Below, one piece after another: positions 7,056 through 17,643 of a stretch of 64,000 nucleotides of DNA. The number at the start of each line of letters is the position of its first letter. Position 1 is the first letter of the stretch. The notes under the pieces are model-generated. The model ran no database searches and had not been told where the DNA came from. It saw only the letters and a program-made list of their open reading frames with translations. The stretch is from Chloroflexota bacterium (GTDB lineage Bacteria; Chloroflexota; UBA11872), in contig JAPOVQ010000012.1 in the NCBI GenBank assembly GCA_026708035.1, forward strand, positions 16,766 to 80,765, given 5' to 3'. The position numbers and the translations under genes are program-made.

Positions 7056-8468
7056 CTACGAACCCGCGTCGGCTCGACCCGGCCCGCGCGCGAGCGAGGC
7101 GACCAGGGCCAGCAGAGTGACAGCCGCGGCCGCCGCCCACGTCACGCGGAACGCGTCGAAGGCGGTGTCCAGCGGTTGATCCCCGACCACGGCCACGCCC
7201 AGAAGTCCGGCCGCCAGCACGCCCCACAGCGTGCCCCAGAGCGCCTGACCCACGGACTGCCCGGTATTCCGCGCCAATGACATGGTGGCGCTGGCCTGTC
7301 CGCGATGGCGCGGTGCCGCGGCCCCCATGAGCGAGCTGGCGTTGGCGCTGTTGAACAGGGCCAGTCCCACGCCCGTCACCAGGGTCCGCGCGACCACGTC
7401 TCCCGGGCCGGCGGCGTCGCCCAATGTGGCCATCAACGCAAGTCCCACGGCGGTAAGCGCCACGCCCACCGAGGCAACGGACCGCGTCCCCAGGCGATCG
7501 GCGAGCGCTCCCGACGGCGGCCCCAGCAGTCCCATGAGGACCGGGATCGTCGCCAGCACCAAGCCGACTTGGACCGGAGCCAGCCCCAGACCGCGCTGCA
7601 GATAAAACGGCAGCAGCAGGACGAGCGACGACAGCCCGGCGAACGCCAGAAACGCCGCCAGCGTCGCCGCGCTCAGCTCGCGCACGCGGAACATCCCGAG
7701 GTCGACCGTTGGCGCCGGCGAGCGGCGCTGCCAGGCCAGGAATCCACCGAGCAACACAATGCCCATCAGCAAAGGCACGAGCACCAGCGGCGCCACCAGA
7801 CCCGCGACTTGCACCCGGTTGAGCCCGAACAGCACCAGCATGACGCCGACCACCAGCGACGCCGCCCCGGGGACGTCGAACCGCCGAGGTCCAATGGGTG
7901 CGACGTAGGGGAGGGACCGCAGCCCCAACGCCAGGCTAATCAGGCCAACCGGGACGTTGAGATAGAAGATCCAGCGCCAACCGATGGTGTCTACGAGCAC
8001 GCCCCCGGCGAGCGGCCCGGTGATGAGACCCGCCGAAACCGCGCTGAGCACCCAGCCCATGGCGCGGCCGCGCTCGTTCTCCGGGAATGCGTCGATCACC
8101 AGCGCGGCGCCGATGGCCTGCGTGGCGGCGCTGCCAAGTCCTTGCAGGACCCGACACGCCACCAGCATCCACACGTTGACCGCCATGCCCGACAGCAGTG
8201 AGCCGGCCACGAAGATCGCGAGGCCCGCCACGAAGAATCGCCGCCGCCCCAGCACGTCCGCGGCGCGACCGAACGGCAGCAGCAGCCCGGTGATGACCAG
8301 CAGGTAGGCCAGCACCACCCACTGCAGCGCGTCGAAGGTTGCGTTCAGCTCGACGGCCAGCGTGGGCAGCGTGATGTTGACGGCGCTGGAGTCGAGCGTG
8401 GCCATGAACACGCTGGTCATGACGACCACGAGCGTGGTCCACTTGCGCGAAAGTCGCATCCGGTTCAT
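7056..8468 (-). CDS. DHA2-family MFS drug:H+ antiporter (EmrB/QacA type)
   Basis: A 470-residue polytopic transporter with about 14 membrane segments. The motif VFMATLDSSAVNITLPTLA in segment 1 and GRAADVLGRRRFFVAGL in loop 2-3 (motif A) are those of the DHA2 group of multidrug exporters, as is the motif C-like GPLAGGVLVDTIGWRWIFYLNVPVG near residue 160. Substrate cannot be read from the sequence. It starts 13 bp after an unknown 144-residue gene on the same strand, so the two are likely co-transcribed. The sequence is intact. Confidence 0.88.
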   Translation of the reverse strand: MNRMRLSRKWTTLVVVMTSVFMATLDSSAVNITLPTLAVELNATFDALQWVVLAYLLVITGLLLPFGRAADVLGRRRFFVAGLAIFVAGSLLSGMAVNVWMLVACRVLQGLGSAATQAIGAALVIDAFPENERGRAMGWVLSAVSAGLITGPLAGGVLVDTIGWRWIFYLNVPVGLISLALGLRSLPYVAPIGPRRFDVPGAASLVVGVMLVLFGLNRVQVAGLVAPLVLVPLLMGIVLLGGFLAWQRRSPAPTVDLGMFRVRELSAATLAAFLAFAGLSSLVLLLPFYLQRGLGLAPVQVGLVLATIPVLMGLLGPPSGALADRLGTRSVASVGVALTAVGLALMATLGDAAGPGDVVARTLVTGVGLALFNSANASSLMGAAAPRHRGQASATMSLARNTGQSVGQALWGTLWGVLAAGLLGVAVVGDQPLDTAFDAFRVTWAAAAAVTLLALVASLARGPGRADAGS

Positions 8469-8481
8469 GTCGCGCGGCGGG

Positions 8482-8916
8482 TCAGCTGAGCGAACGCGCG
8501 AACTGCACCAGCGCGCCCGCGAGCCGCTCGGCGTCTTCCGTTGAGATCGAGCTTGTGATCATGACGGTCGCGAGGCCCGCGGCGCTCTCGGCGTCCACAT
8601 AGTGGTCCAGGCGCTCGCGCAGCGCTTCGAGGTCCTCCGCGGGCACGCCGCGGCGGCGCAGCAGGTCGAGGGCAACCTCCAGGCGCGGTTCTCGATGCCG
8701 GGCGTCGGGCGCGTAGACCCAGGCGATGCTCTGCAGCCGCTCCTCCAGCGGCGCCTGCAAGGCGAACCCCCGCGCGGTCGGTCGCAGCGGCAAACCCGCA
8801 TCCTGCCAGCGGCCCAGCAGGTGCTCGCAGATGGGGAACAGCTCCGAGGGCATCCGGCGCTGGAGCGCCCGCACTTCGTCGTCGTCGCTGCGGTAGATGC
8901 GGAACTCAGCCTCCAC
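8482..8916 (-). CDS. Unknown protein upstream of the DHA2 exporter, 144 residues
   Basis: A soluble, Arg/Leu/Glu-rich helical protein (MEAEFRIYRSDDDEVRALQRRMP... to ...AERLAGALVQFARSLS) with GTG start at 8916. I do not recognise a family. It has no helix-turn-helix I can point to, so a regulatory role for the downstream exporter is only a guess from position. The gene is 13 bp from the exporter start and shows the same codon use. Confidence 0.6.
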   Translation of the reverse strand: MEAEFRIYRSDDDEVRALQRRMPSELFPICEHLLGRWQDAGLPLRPTARGFALQAPLEERLQSIAWVYAPDARHREPRLEVALDLLRRRGVPAEDLEALRERLDHYVDAESAAGLATVMITSSISTEDAERLAGALVQFARSLS

Positions 8917-9270
8917 CAGCCGCCCCCAATGCTCGGACCGCGGATCGGCGCCTTTTCCGGGTAGGGGCGGTTCGCGAACCGCCCGCCGGAGACCCCGCCA
9001 GCCGCCGAGTATTTCCCCTCATCCTGTCCTCCTCCCACCAGGGGAGAAGGGACTGGCCCACGGACCCCCTGCTTGGCATCAGGTGCACCCGCGCTCACCG
9101 GCCGGAGCCCGGTTCCCTTTACCTCGACGGGAGAGGGTTAGAGCCTGCCCCGTACTTGATACGGGGGTGAGGGTGCCGGCGGCCCATGCTGCGTGCAGCA
9201 AGGGAGTCCCACTCTCAATCACCGGGAAGCCGCTCCGGTTCGGCGCACGTTCCAGAGTAGCGGCGCGGCC
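8917..9270. repeat. Intergenic cluster of dispersed palindromic repeats
   Basis: No gene seen. The stretch holds GGGGCGGTTCGCGAACCGCCC (palindrome near 8963-8985), a CCTCCCACCAGGGGAGAAGG unit near 9031-9053, a GGGAGAGGGTTA...GGGTGAGGG unit (9130-9175) split by the 24-bp element at 9141-9164, and a GGCCCATGCTGC/GCAGCAAGGG palindrome at 9181-9205. All recur elsewhere in the window. Confidence 0.75.
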
Positions 9271-9747
9271 CTACTTCAGCAGCCGCCCGATCAGTCGCGC
9301 GAATAGCGTCGAAAGCCCCAGAGCCACGCCAAAGGCCACGGCCGCCCGCGGCCCGAACAGCGCCCGCACGTTGCCCTGGATATTGGCGCCCACCACGGCC
9401 AGCGTCAGCACCCGGTCGGCCTGCACGTTGCCCGCCACGACCCACGACGCCGCCACGTTCTCCAGCTTCGCGTTGGCGGTCAGGGCGCCCGCGACGGCGC
9501 TGTTGCGCACGGTGGCCTCCCGCGCGGCCACGCCGCCCACCAACGTTTGACCGGTGGCAAGCGCATCGGCCTGCGCGACGCCGATGGCCGAGGCGTCGCT
9601 TTGGAGGACATCGGTCTGAATGCGGCGCACCGACCCGCCGCGCACGATGGCGTTTTCAGCGCGCACCACGCCCACCGGCTGGCGGTTCAGGCGCACGGTC
9701 TCGCCGCGGGTCTGCTGCAGCGGCTGGTGATCGTCACGATCGGTCAT
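9271..9747 (-). CDS. Small repetitive (beta-helix-like) protein with C-terminal membrane anchor
   Basis: 158 residues from ATG 9747, chosen because it is preceded by GGGAGG at ideal spacing; longer frames only overlap larC. The middle 100 residues are a run of short V/A/N/T-rich strands (ENAIVRGGSVRRIQTDVLQSDASAIGVAQADALATG..., NSAVAGALTANAKLENVAAS), suggesting a parallel beta-helix like bactofilins or pentapeptide-type proteins, but I cannot assign it to either. The C-terminus (AAVAFGVALGLSTLFARLIGRLL) is a single membrane segment. It overlaps larC by 14 bp and closes the eno-larB-larC operon; a role in cofactor synthesis is not implied by its sequence. Confidence 0.68.
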   Translation of the reverse strand: MTDRDDHQPLQQTRGETVRLNRQPVGVVRAENAIVRGGSVRRIQTDVLQSDASAIGVAQADALATGQTLVGGVAAREATVRNSAVAGALTANAKLENVAASWVVAGNVQADRVLTLAVVGANIQGNVRALFGPRAAVAFGVALGLSTLFARLIGRLLK

Positions 9748-10953
9748 CTGGGCCTCCCGTTGCCGGCTGAGTCGAGGACGCGGCCTCCCATGCGGCAGCC
9801 CGAGCCGCATCGTAAACCGTCTGCAAGCGAACGTCGTGGTCGCGCGCGGCGCGGGCGCAGTCGTCGGCCTCCGGCGCCACGTCGCGCAATCGTCCGTCAA
9901 CGTACGAAGCCTTGACCCCAATCTCCCCATAGGGCGTGTTTACCCGCAGCGAATGCCGCGGCACTTTCACGCGCCGCGCGTCATGAAGCCGCACGCCCAG
10001 CGTCGACGTCTCGCGCAGCAGCACGTCGACCGCGGCATCGCTCGTTTCCGGGGACGCCAGAACGCGGACCAGCGTTCCGGGTCGCCCCTTCTTCATCACC
10101 AGCGGCGTGAGGGTGACGTCCAGCGCACCGACCTCGAAGAGGCGCTCGCTGACCGAGGGGTAGTGCTCCGGATTCATGTCGTCCACATTCGCCTCGATCA
10201 CCGTCACCACGTCCGCGCCGAGCGTGGGAGCAGACTCACCCAGCGTGACCCGCAGCACATTGGGGATGGCGAGGTCGGCGGTGCCCGCGCCATATCCGGT
10301 CGCCGTCACCCGCATGGGCGGCGCATGGCCGGCGTGGGTCGTGAACTCCGTCAGCACCAGGGCGCCCGTCGGCGTGAGCAGCTCCGCATCAACGTCGTTT
10401 GCGTAGATCTCGAGCGGCGCCCCCTCGAGGAGTTGCAGCGTCGCCGGCGCCGGAACCGGCAGCACACCGTGCGAAGTCGTGACCGTTCCCGTGCCCGCAT
10501 TGATGGCCGACGTGCTCATGGCATCGATGTCCAGCAGGTCCACGGCCACGCACGCGCCCACGATGTCGAGCACCGCGTCCACCGCGCCGAGCTCGTGGAA
10601 GTGCGCGTGGTCCGGGTCCACGCCGTGAACCGTCGCCTCGGCGACCGCCAGCCGCCGCACCATGCTCAGGGCCCGGTCTTTGATGGGCGCTCCCAGTCCG
10701 CTCGCAGCAATGACTGCCGCCATCGACGCGGGGTCGCTCAGCGTTCCGTGCCCGGCGGCGGCCTCGATCTCGAAATCCATGTGCGTCGCCGCGATCGGAC
10801 CCTTGCGCACCGCACGACGGACCAGGCGCCACGGCGGCAGATCGAGCGTGCGCAGCTCGGCCTCCAGCGCGGCCTGGTCCAGCCCGGCATCGAGCAGCGC
10901 GCCCAGAAACATATTGCCGCTGGCGCCCGACGGGCAATCGACGCGGGCGATGG

Positions 10954-10957
<4 letters not shown>
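9734..10957 (-). CDS. larC: LarC, nickel insertion protein for the nickel-pincer cofactor
   Basis: LarC is the CTP-dependent cyclometallase that inserts Ni into the pyridinium-3,5-bisthiocarboxylate mononucleotide cofactor of lactate racemase-type enzymes. The N-terminal CPSGASGNMFLGALLDAG, the HVDPDHAHFHELGAVDAVLDIVG-type His-rich motif (HAHFHELG near residue 122) and the C-terminal ANVDDMNPEHYPSVSERLFEVGALDVTL motif are diagnostic. In some organisms larC is read through a programmed frameshift; here both halves are one continuous frame of 407 residues. It overlaps larB by 4 bp (ATGA). LarE and LarA are not in the window. Confidence 0.93.
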
Positions 10958-13037
<2,080 letters not shown>

Positions 13038-13063
13038 TTAGGAATCGTAATGGTCAAGATATC

Positions 13064-13160
13064 CGGTCAGGGGAGGGCGATTCGCGAATCGCCCCTACCT
13101 ATGCGTCCCGGTCCGGCCCTTTCTCCCCTGGCGGGAGAAGGTTGGGATGAGGGGGATTCG
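13064..13160. repeat. Dispersed repeats upstream of eno
   Basis: A palindrome GGGCGATTCGCGAATCGCCC (13075-13094) followed by CTACC, and a CTCCCCTGGCGGGAGAAGG unit with GATGAGGG tail (13123-13152). Both are members of families present in most gene gaps of the window. Confidence 0.7.
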
Positions 13161-13170
13161 CATCGGTCGC

Positions 13171-14367
13171 CTAGACCACTTCAACGTCGATCACGATCCG
13201 CCGGATCGACTGCGTGGGCAGCTCGTTCGTGCCCAGCTCGCGCGTGAAGTCTGAGTGCGAGTACGCCACGTGCAGCTGATTGCCCCGCTGTATCACCGAG
13301 GTGTACGAGCAGCCGGGACCGGTGTGGAAGGCGAACGGATACTCCCAATGCTCGCCGGTGCCGTCCAGGCTCAGCGTCACGTGCGTGATCTGGGGATGGC
13401 CGTAGGCCCCGCGCCCGGCCACGCAGGCCAGCACGCCGTTGGGCAGCTTCTGCAGGCGCGGCTTGACGCCCTGCCAGCCGACCGACTCCGGCGCCGACCA
13501 CGTCTTGCCACCATCCGTCGAGCGCGACTGGAACATGGGCGAGTAGCCGCCCGTCCGCATCATGCAGAGGATGTCGCCGTTGTCGAGCTGGATGACGTCC
13601 GGCTCGTCGAACCCCTCGTCCACCGCCCGGTCCGCCGGGCCGTAGACCGGCTTGTGGTCGTCGGGATGGAAGTGCTCGACGAACTTCCAGGTGCGCCCAC
13701 GGTCCGACGAGCGGACGACGGAGCTCGAAAAGCTGTATTGCATCATGGGCCGCCCGCTGGGGCTGATTTGGTCGAGCACCTCGGGCGGGCCGACCTGCTG
13801 CTCGAACACCGTCATGTAATCCCCGTTGTCCAGCTCGATCAGGCGGGAGTAGTTCTCAAACGACGCCTCCTCCCACGGAAACCCCTCGACCTTGAACGGG
13901 TGGAGCTCCAGCAGCTCGCCCGACTTCGTCCACCGGCGCAGCTGAAATGTCGAATCCGCCCGCTGCTGCACGAGGTGATACGGCCCCTCGGCGCTCAGAT
14001 TCGGCTCCTGGTAGTTCTCGAGGGGATAGGTGTCGATGCGCGTGATCGTGCCGTCGCTGGGGTAGCCGATGATCCCCGAGCCGAAATCCATGGTGTTCAG
14101 GCCGGTGTCGGGATGCCGGTCGATGAACGGCGAGTCGTCCGGCGCCGGCTGCCAGGTCGCGCCCAGATCGCTGGAGACCACCGCCGCGAGCGGCTCCACG
14201 CCGCCATGCCGACCCCGGTGGTAGGACAGGAAGAGATTGTCGCCCTCGAGCTCCACGAGGCCCGGAAAGTTGACGACGCTGTCGGTCACCTCCAGCCACA
14301 CGTCGGGCTCCGACGCGCTGATCACCACCTCGCGCGATCCGTTGCTGTACCTTGCCTGCTTGATCAT
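13171..14367 (-). CDS. Asp-box (BNR) beta-propeller protein, sialidase-like
   Basis: A 398-residue six-bladed-propeller protein with Asp-box turns SSDLGATW, SSDRGRTW and STDGGKTW. Such proteins are often labelled exo-alpha-sialidase, but the sialidase FRIP motif and a clear arginine triad are not visible, so the substrate is unknown. No signal peptide is seen, suggesting a cytoplasmic location. ATG 14367 (MIKQARYSNGSREVV) fits better than the upstream GTG/ATG frames. It is the first of five propeller-type proteins in the window (others at 24390, 30733, 35823 and the GH43/32-like one at 37364), and is divergent from the PIN pair. Confidence 0.75.
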   Translation of the reverse strand: MIKQARYSNGSREVVISASEPDVWLEVTDSVVNFPGLVELEGDNLFLSYHRGRHGGVEPLAAVVSSDLGATWQPAPDDSPFIDRHPDTGLNTMDFGSGIIGYPSDGTITRIDTYPLENYQEPNLSAEGPYHLVQQRADSTFQLRRWTKSGELLELHPFKVEGFPWEEASFENYSRLIELDNGDYMTVFEQQVGPPEVLDQISPSGRPMMQYSFSSSVVRSSDRGRTWKFVEHFHPDDHKPVYGPADRAVDEGFDEPDVIQLDNGDILCMMRTGGYSPMFQSRSTDGGKTWSAPESVGWQGVKPRLQKLPNGVLACVAGRGAYGHPQITHVTLSLDGTGEHWEYPFAFHTGPGCSYTSVIQRGNQLHVAYSHSDFTRELGTNELPTQSIRRIVIDVEVV

Positions 14368-14502
14368 CGCTACACCCCACCCCTGAGGCCGCACCACTGG
14401 CGGCCACCTGCATCGTAGGAGCCGGAGGCCGCGGGCGCACGGAATACTGCGCGAATGCCGACACTTTGCGGTTCCAAATCAGCTGAGTCCAGCTCGGGCA
14501 AA

Positions 14503-14530
14503 TTTCCGGAACTCTCTTCGGAGCTACAAT
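14503..14530 (+). promoter_or_regulatory. Possible promoter of the unknown-PIN gene pair
   Basis: TACAAT (14525-14530, 5 of 6 match to the -10 box) with a weak TTTCCG 16 nt upstream. It lies 32 nt before the ATG of the first gene, which also has GGGAGAGG as ribosome site. Confidence 0.4.
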
Positions 14531-14561
14531 TGCGCCACCAGAGAACACTCGGGAGAGGCCG

Positions 14562-14837
14562 ATGGACGTCCAAAGCGCCGTGCAGAAGGCGCGAGCGTAC
14601 CTTCAGGAGCTTTTTCAGGGCGAAGAGATTGAGGACATCGGTCTCGAAGAGGTCGTTTTTGACGAAGAGTCAAATGAGTGGAAGGTGACCATTGGTTTCT
14701 CGAGACCTTGGGAAAAGCCAAACATCGACTTCGCGCTGAGCGAAGGACCAAAGCGATCCTATAAGGTGATTCGGATCGACAACAATGGAACCATTAAGTC
14801 GCTCATGGACCGTACGTTGACCGTTCAGCGCAATTGA
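14562..14837 (+). CDS. Uncharacterised small protein paired with a PIN-domain gene
   Basis: A 91-residue acidic alpha/beta protein (helix AVQKARAYLQELFQ, then IEDIGLEEVVFDEESNEWKVTIGFSRPW and SYKVIRIDNNGTIKSL strands). I do not know a characterised family; small proteins with a very similar GLEEV...W.(V/I)TIGFSRPW core occur next to PIN proteins in other bacteria as far as I recall. The stop overlaps the PIN start as TGATG, typical of toxin-antitoxin or other obligate pairs, but there is no DNA-binding domain. GC content here is about 50 percent against about 66 around it, suggesting recent transfer. Confidence 0.8.
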   Translation: MDVQSAVQKARAYLQELFQGEEIEDIGLEEVVFDEESNEWKVTIGFSRPWEKPNIDFALSEGPKRSYKVIRIDNNGTIKSLMDRTLTVQRN

Positions 14838-15304
14838 TGCCGCTGACCGGTTTCTTCATCGACACGAATCTCCTTGTATTGCTGGTTGTTGGGAGTGTGG
14901 GAAGAGATCTGATCTCGAAACATAGCCGCCTGCAGAGCTTTGAAGTGGAAGACTATGACCGACTGCTTAGTCTGATCCGAAACTTTAAGCGAGTGTTTGT
15001 GACGCCGAACACGCTTACAGAGACCTCCAACTTGCTTGCTCAGCATGGAGACCCGGAGCGTTCCTACTTCTTTCGAAGATTCCGGAGCATTATCGAAAGC
15101 AGCCAGGAATTTGTCGTTGCCAGCGATGTGGCAGCGGCCAACAATAGGTTCACGCAGCTTGGACTTAGCGACGCGGTGCTCTTGGAAGCAGTAAATGCGG
15201 AGCGCCCGCTGGTTACCGTCGACTCAGACCTCCATCGAGCAGCTTTGTCGAAAGGGCCGAGTACCGCCGTAAACTTCTTGCATCTCCAGAACCGACGCCG
15301 CTAG
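14837..15304 (+). CDS. PIN-domain protein (putative ribonuclease)
   Basis: A 155-residue PIN-domain protein. The acidic residues expected in the metal site are present: FIDTNLLVLL at the N-terminus, TPNTLTETSNLL (Glu), LGLSDAVLLEA (Asp) and VTVDSDLHRAA (Asp). Many PIN proteins are Mg-dependent RNases of toxin-antitoxin systems. ATG 14837 overlaps the preceding stop by one base; a TTG three bases earlier is less likely. It is longer than a usual VapC (about 130), with a positively charged insert (RNFKRVF, PERSYFFRRFRSI). Low GC, like its partner. Confidence 0.82.
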   Translation: MPLTGFFIDTNLLVLLVVGSVGRDLISKHSRLQSFEVEDYDRLLSLIRNFKRVFVTPNTLTETSNLLAQHGDPERSYFFRRFRSIIESSQEFVVASDVAAANNRFTQLGLSDAVLLEAVNAERPLVTVDSDLHRAALSKGPSTAVNFLHLQNRRR

Positions 15305-15646
15305 GCCTAAACTGAATCGCTCAAATCCGCCGCGTGGTGTTGGTGAAATGCTCGACTCTCTCGGACCGCAGTGGCCGGTCGAGGATGGTGGCCGCGCGGG
15401 AGGAAAGCCGCTTTCGTCAGCACCTGGTTGCCGTTGGGCCTATAGCGCCAGACGGCTCCGGGGACGTTTCACCGGTCGGCACCGTCGCTGAGACAGATTT
15501 CGAAGCTGGTGTCGCCGAGCACGGCGTCTTGATCCGCCATTCCGGGCTCGACCCCGAATCCAGCGGGCTATTCCCTTGTTCGCGGTGAGCCCGTAGAACC
15601 ATCAACGAGTTGAGAGGCGTCACTCTCACCGACTGACGATCGCCGT
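15305..15646. other. Gene-free gap after the PIN pair
   Basis: No convincing gene. Short open frames on both strands have no ribosome site or family features. CCATTCCGGGCTCGACCCCG... near 15538-15562 resembles the CATTCCGGC repeat family. GC returns to the genome level within the gap, marking the right edge of the low-GC segment. Confidence 0.5.
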
Positions 15647-16306
15647 CTAGTCCTTCGACGCAGTACGGGAGCCGCCGAGGCCGATGGTCGCCAATCCCAG
15701 CGCCAGACCGATCGGCGCGAGCGACAGCGCGGCGGGAATCGGCGCATGGCCGACCGCGCCGATCACGACGTCCAAAAGGCTCGGCGGTCGCGGCTCCTCA
15801 TCCGGGGAATCGTGGGCGGCGCTGGCCGAACGCTTCTCGTCGTCGGCGTGATGGTGGTCGTCCGCCGCACCCTCGTCGCCATGGGCGTGATGGTCGTCCG
15901 CCTTCCCCTCGTCGTGGTGATGGCCGGCGCCTTCCGTCTCCTCATGGTGGTGGGAGTCCTGGGCGCTCGTCATGCTTTCGCGGCGATCTTCGTGCTGGTG
16001 GTCATGCGATTCCGGGTCGAGATTCGCGGCGATGTGTTGCCAGGCTCCGAGCAGGGCGCCCACCATCGTCAACACCGCAACCACGCGCGCGAGCCTGACC
16101 GTGACGGCCGTCTGGCGAACGGCCAAACCGACCGTGGCTGCTACGACAATCCCGAGCACGATCCACGGCGCAAACTGCCAGGGGCTGAGCCAGTGCCGGT
16201 CGTAGGCGAGGGCCAGGCTAGTGCCCACCACACCCACCGCCACGAGCAGCACCAAGCCTGTCCGAAGCCGTGCCGTCGCGCCGTCCCGCCCAACCATGTC
16301 AGTCAT
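15647..16306 (-). CDS. Membrane protein with a large His-rich loop
   Basis: A 219-residue protein with two or three N-terminal membrane segments (GLVLLVAVGVVGTSLALAY, FAPWIVLGIVVAATVGLAV, VVAVLTMVGALLGAWQHI), a central hydrophilic stretch of about 75 residues with more than 20 His (SHDHQHED, SHHHEETEGAGHHHDEG, DDHHAHGDE, DDHHHADD), and a C-terminal hydrophobic segment. Such loops bind Zn, Ni or Co in metal transporters and metallochaperones. The family itself is not recognised. Nickel is a tempting ligand because larB and larC lie about 4 kb away, but they are not co-transcribed. Confidence 0.75.
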   Translation of the reverse strand: MTDMVGRDGATARLRTGLVLLVAVGVVGTSLALAYDRHWLSPWQFAPWIVLGIVVAATVGLAVRQTAVTVRLARVVAVLTMVGALLGAWQHIAANLDPESHDHQHEDRRESMTSAQDSHHHEETEGAGHHHDEGKADDHHAHGDEGAADDHHHADDEKRSASAAHDSPDEEPRPPSLLDVVIGAVGHAPIPAALSLAPIGLALGLATIGLGGSRTASKD

Positions 16307-16395
16307 GGTACTCGCGATACCTGCAGGCGTGCAGGGCCTGCGGGCTCAGACGGCGACACTCGACGGCCTCTCGCTATTGAGAGTCGAGGGAATCC

Positions 16396-16542
16396 TCAGC
16401 GCTCGTTCATCTCATCCCGCGTGAACCGACGGCCGCCGGTCGCAATTTCGCCGCGCAGCAGGTGGACGGTGGCGATGGCCGCCTCAGCCGGCTGTCGGCG
16501 CCCGGCATGGTCCTCCAGCCGTCGCCGAAACTGGGCGTTCAT
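16396..16542 (-). CDS. Possible 48-residue basic protein
   Basis: A short frame from ATG 16542 (MNAQFRRRLEDHAGRRQPAEA, ending TGGRRFTRDEMNER), 50 bp downstream of the sugar isomerase gene on the same strand. No family is known and the ribosome site is weak. It may simply be a chance frame. Confidence 0.25.
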   Translation of the reverse strand: MNAQFRRRLEDHAGRRQPAEAAIATVHLLRGEIATGGRRFTRDEMNER

Positions 16543-16594
16543 CGTCGTCCGCTTGGCCGCAGCGCGGCGTCGCCCAGACACGGACGGCCTCCGA

Positions 16595-17467
16595 CTAGAT
16601 CGTGTGCATGAACGGCACGTGCTCGGTGCCGTTGATGACGGCCAGCGCCAGGTCGCGGAAGCGAATCGTTTCCGCCGTGTTGTCGACCTGGTTGCAGTTC
16701 CAGATTGCCGTCCACACGAACTCGACGCCGAACCAGCCGCCATAGCCGACTTCCTGCATCTTCTCGATGATGCGGCGGTAGTCGATGACGTTCTCGTCGA
16801 AGTCCACCTGCATCCGGTCCGGCGCGCAGCCGCGGCAGTGGAAGTGGCGGGCGTGGGGCAGCAGCGGGTCCACGCTGGTCTGCTCCATGCCCTGGTAGAC
16901 GAAGTGGCAATAGTCGAGCGTGAGCTTGAGGCCCGGCACCAGGTCCAGCATTTCCAGCGCCAAGTCCACGGTGTTGGCGTTGGTGCCGACCGCGGGCTCG
17001 ACCGAGACCGCGATGCCGTGTTTGTCGCCCTGATCGACGCGCCACTTCAACTCCTCGGCGGAGTTTTGCAGCGACTCGGTGGGCGACTCACCCTCGAACG
17101 GCACGCCGCAGGTCGACGAAATGCCCTTGGCTTCGAGGCGGCGCGACAGCTCCACCACGTCGTTGAAGTACATGCGCCCGGCTTCTCGCTCCGCCGGATC
17201 GGGATTGTTCGGCACCATGCCGCCGGGTTCGGTGCTCGGAATCAAGAATACGTCCGCAGGCTCCAGGTTGTTCCGCTCCAGCCGCTCGCGCAGGATGCCG
17301 GCCCACATGGGCACGTCGCCGTGGATCACTTCGGGGCGAATGTGCGAGCGGTTGCCGAAGATCCCAAGATCGACACCCTCGAATCCGAGGGTCGAGATCA
17401 GGGCCAGGGATTGCTCGTGGCGGAGCAGGGGCCAGGTGAAATCGGCGCAGGCGAGCCTAATGGACAT
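16595..17467 (-). CDS. TIM-barrel sugar phosphate isomerase/epimerase family protein
   Basis: A 290-residue member of the xylose isomerase-like TIM-barrel superfamily (AP endonuclease 2 family), which includes sugar and inosose epimerases and isomerases. The start MSIRLACADFTWP, the metal-site region VSVEPAVGTNANTVDLALEML (Glu), LTLDYCHFVYQGM (Asp/His), ARHFHCRGCAPDRMQ (His) and FGVEFVW (Glu) are in the expected order. ATG 17467 is preceded by a strong GGGAGGTGA. Frame beyond it is a shadow of the divergent adaptor gene. The exact substrate is not readable; the catabolic context suggests a sugar or polyol. Confidence 0.83.
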   Translation of the reverse strand: MSIRLACADFTWPLLRHEQSLALISTLGFEGVDLGIFGNRSHIRPEVIHGDVPMWAGILRERLERNNLEPADVFLIPSTEPGGMVPNNPDPAEREAGRMYFNDVVELSRRLEAKGISSTCGVPFEGESPTESLQNSAEELKWRVDQGDKHGIAVSVEPAVGTNANTVDLALEMLDLVPGLKLTLDYCHFVYQGMEQTSVDPLLPHARHFHCRGCAPDRMQVDFDENVIDYRRIIEKMQEVGYGGWFGVEFVWTAIWNCNQVDNTAETIRFRDLALAVINGTEHVPFMHTI

Positions 17468-17643
17468 GGAATCACCTCCCGCGGGTGCGTCGGCCCATGG
17501 TCGCAAACTCGGCGCAAGCGCGCCCGGCTGCCAGCGGCGGCGCCGACCCGCGTTGCCCCGGAGCGGCATACACTCCAGCACACGCTGATCGAGGGAGGCA
17601 TCGACCCCTGCTCCTGAATCGCCGAGCCTCGCTTCGAACGCCC

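Noticed and set aside
13171..14367. True sialidase (NanH) assignment for the Asp-box proteins
   Set aside because: No FRIP motif, no clear Arg triad and no signal peptide; Asp boxes alone do not define activity.
15334..15588. 84-codon open frame after the PIN pair
   Set aside because: No ribosome site and the C-terminal part is a dispersed repeat in translation.
15746..17617. Long plus-strand frame opposite the His-rich protein and sugar isomerase
   Set aside because: High-GC shadow frame; Val/Arg/Gly-rich and antisense to two genes with clear features.
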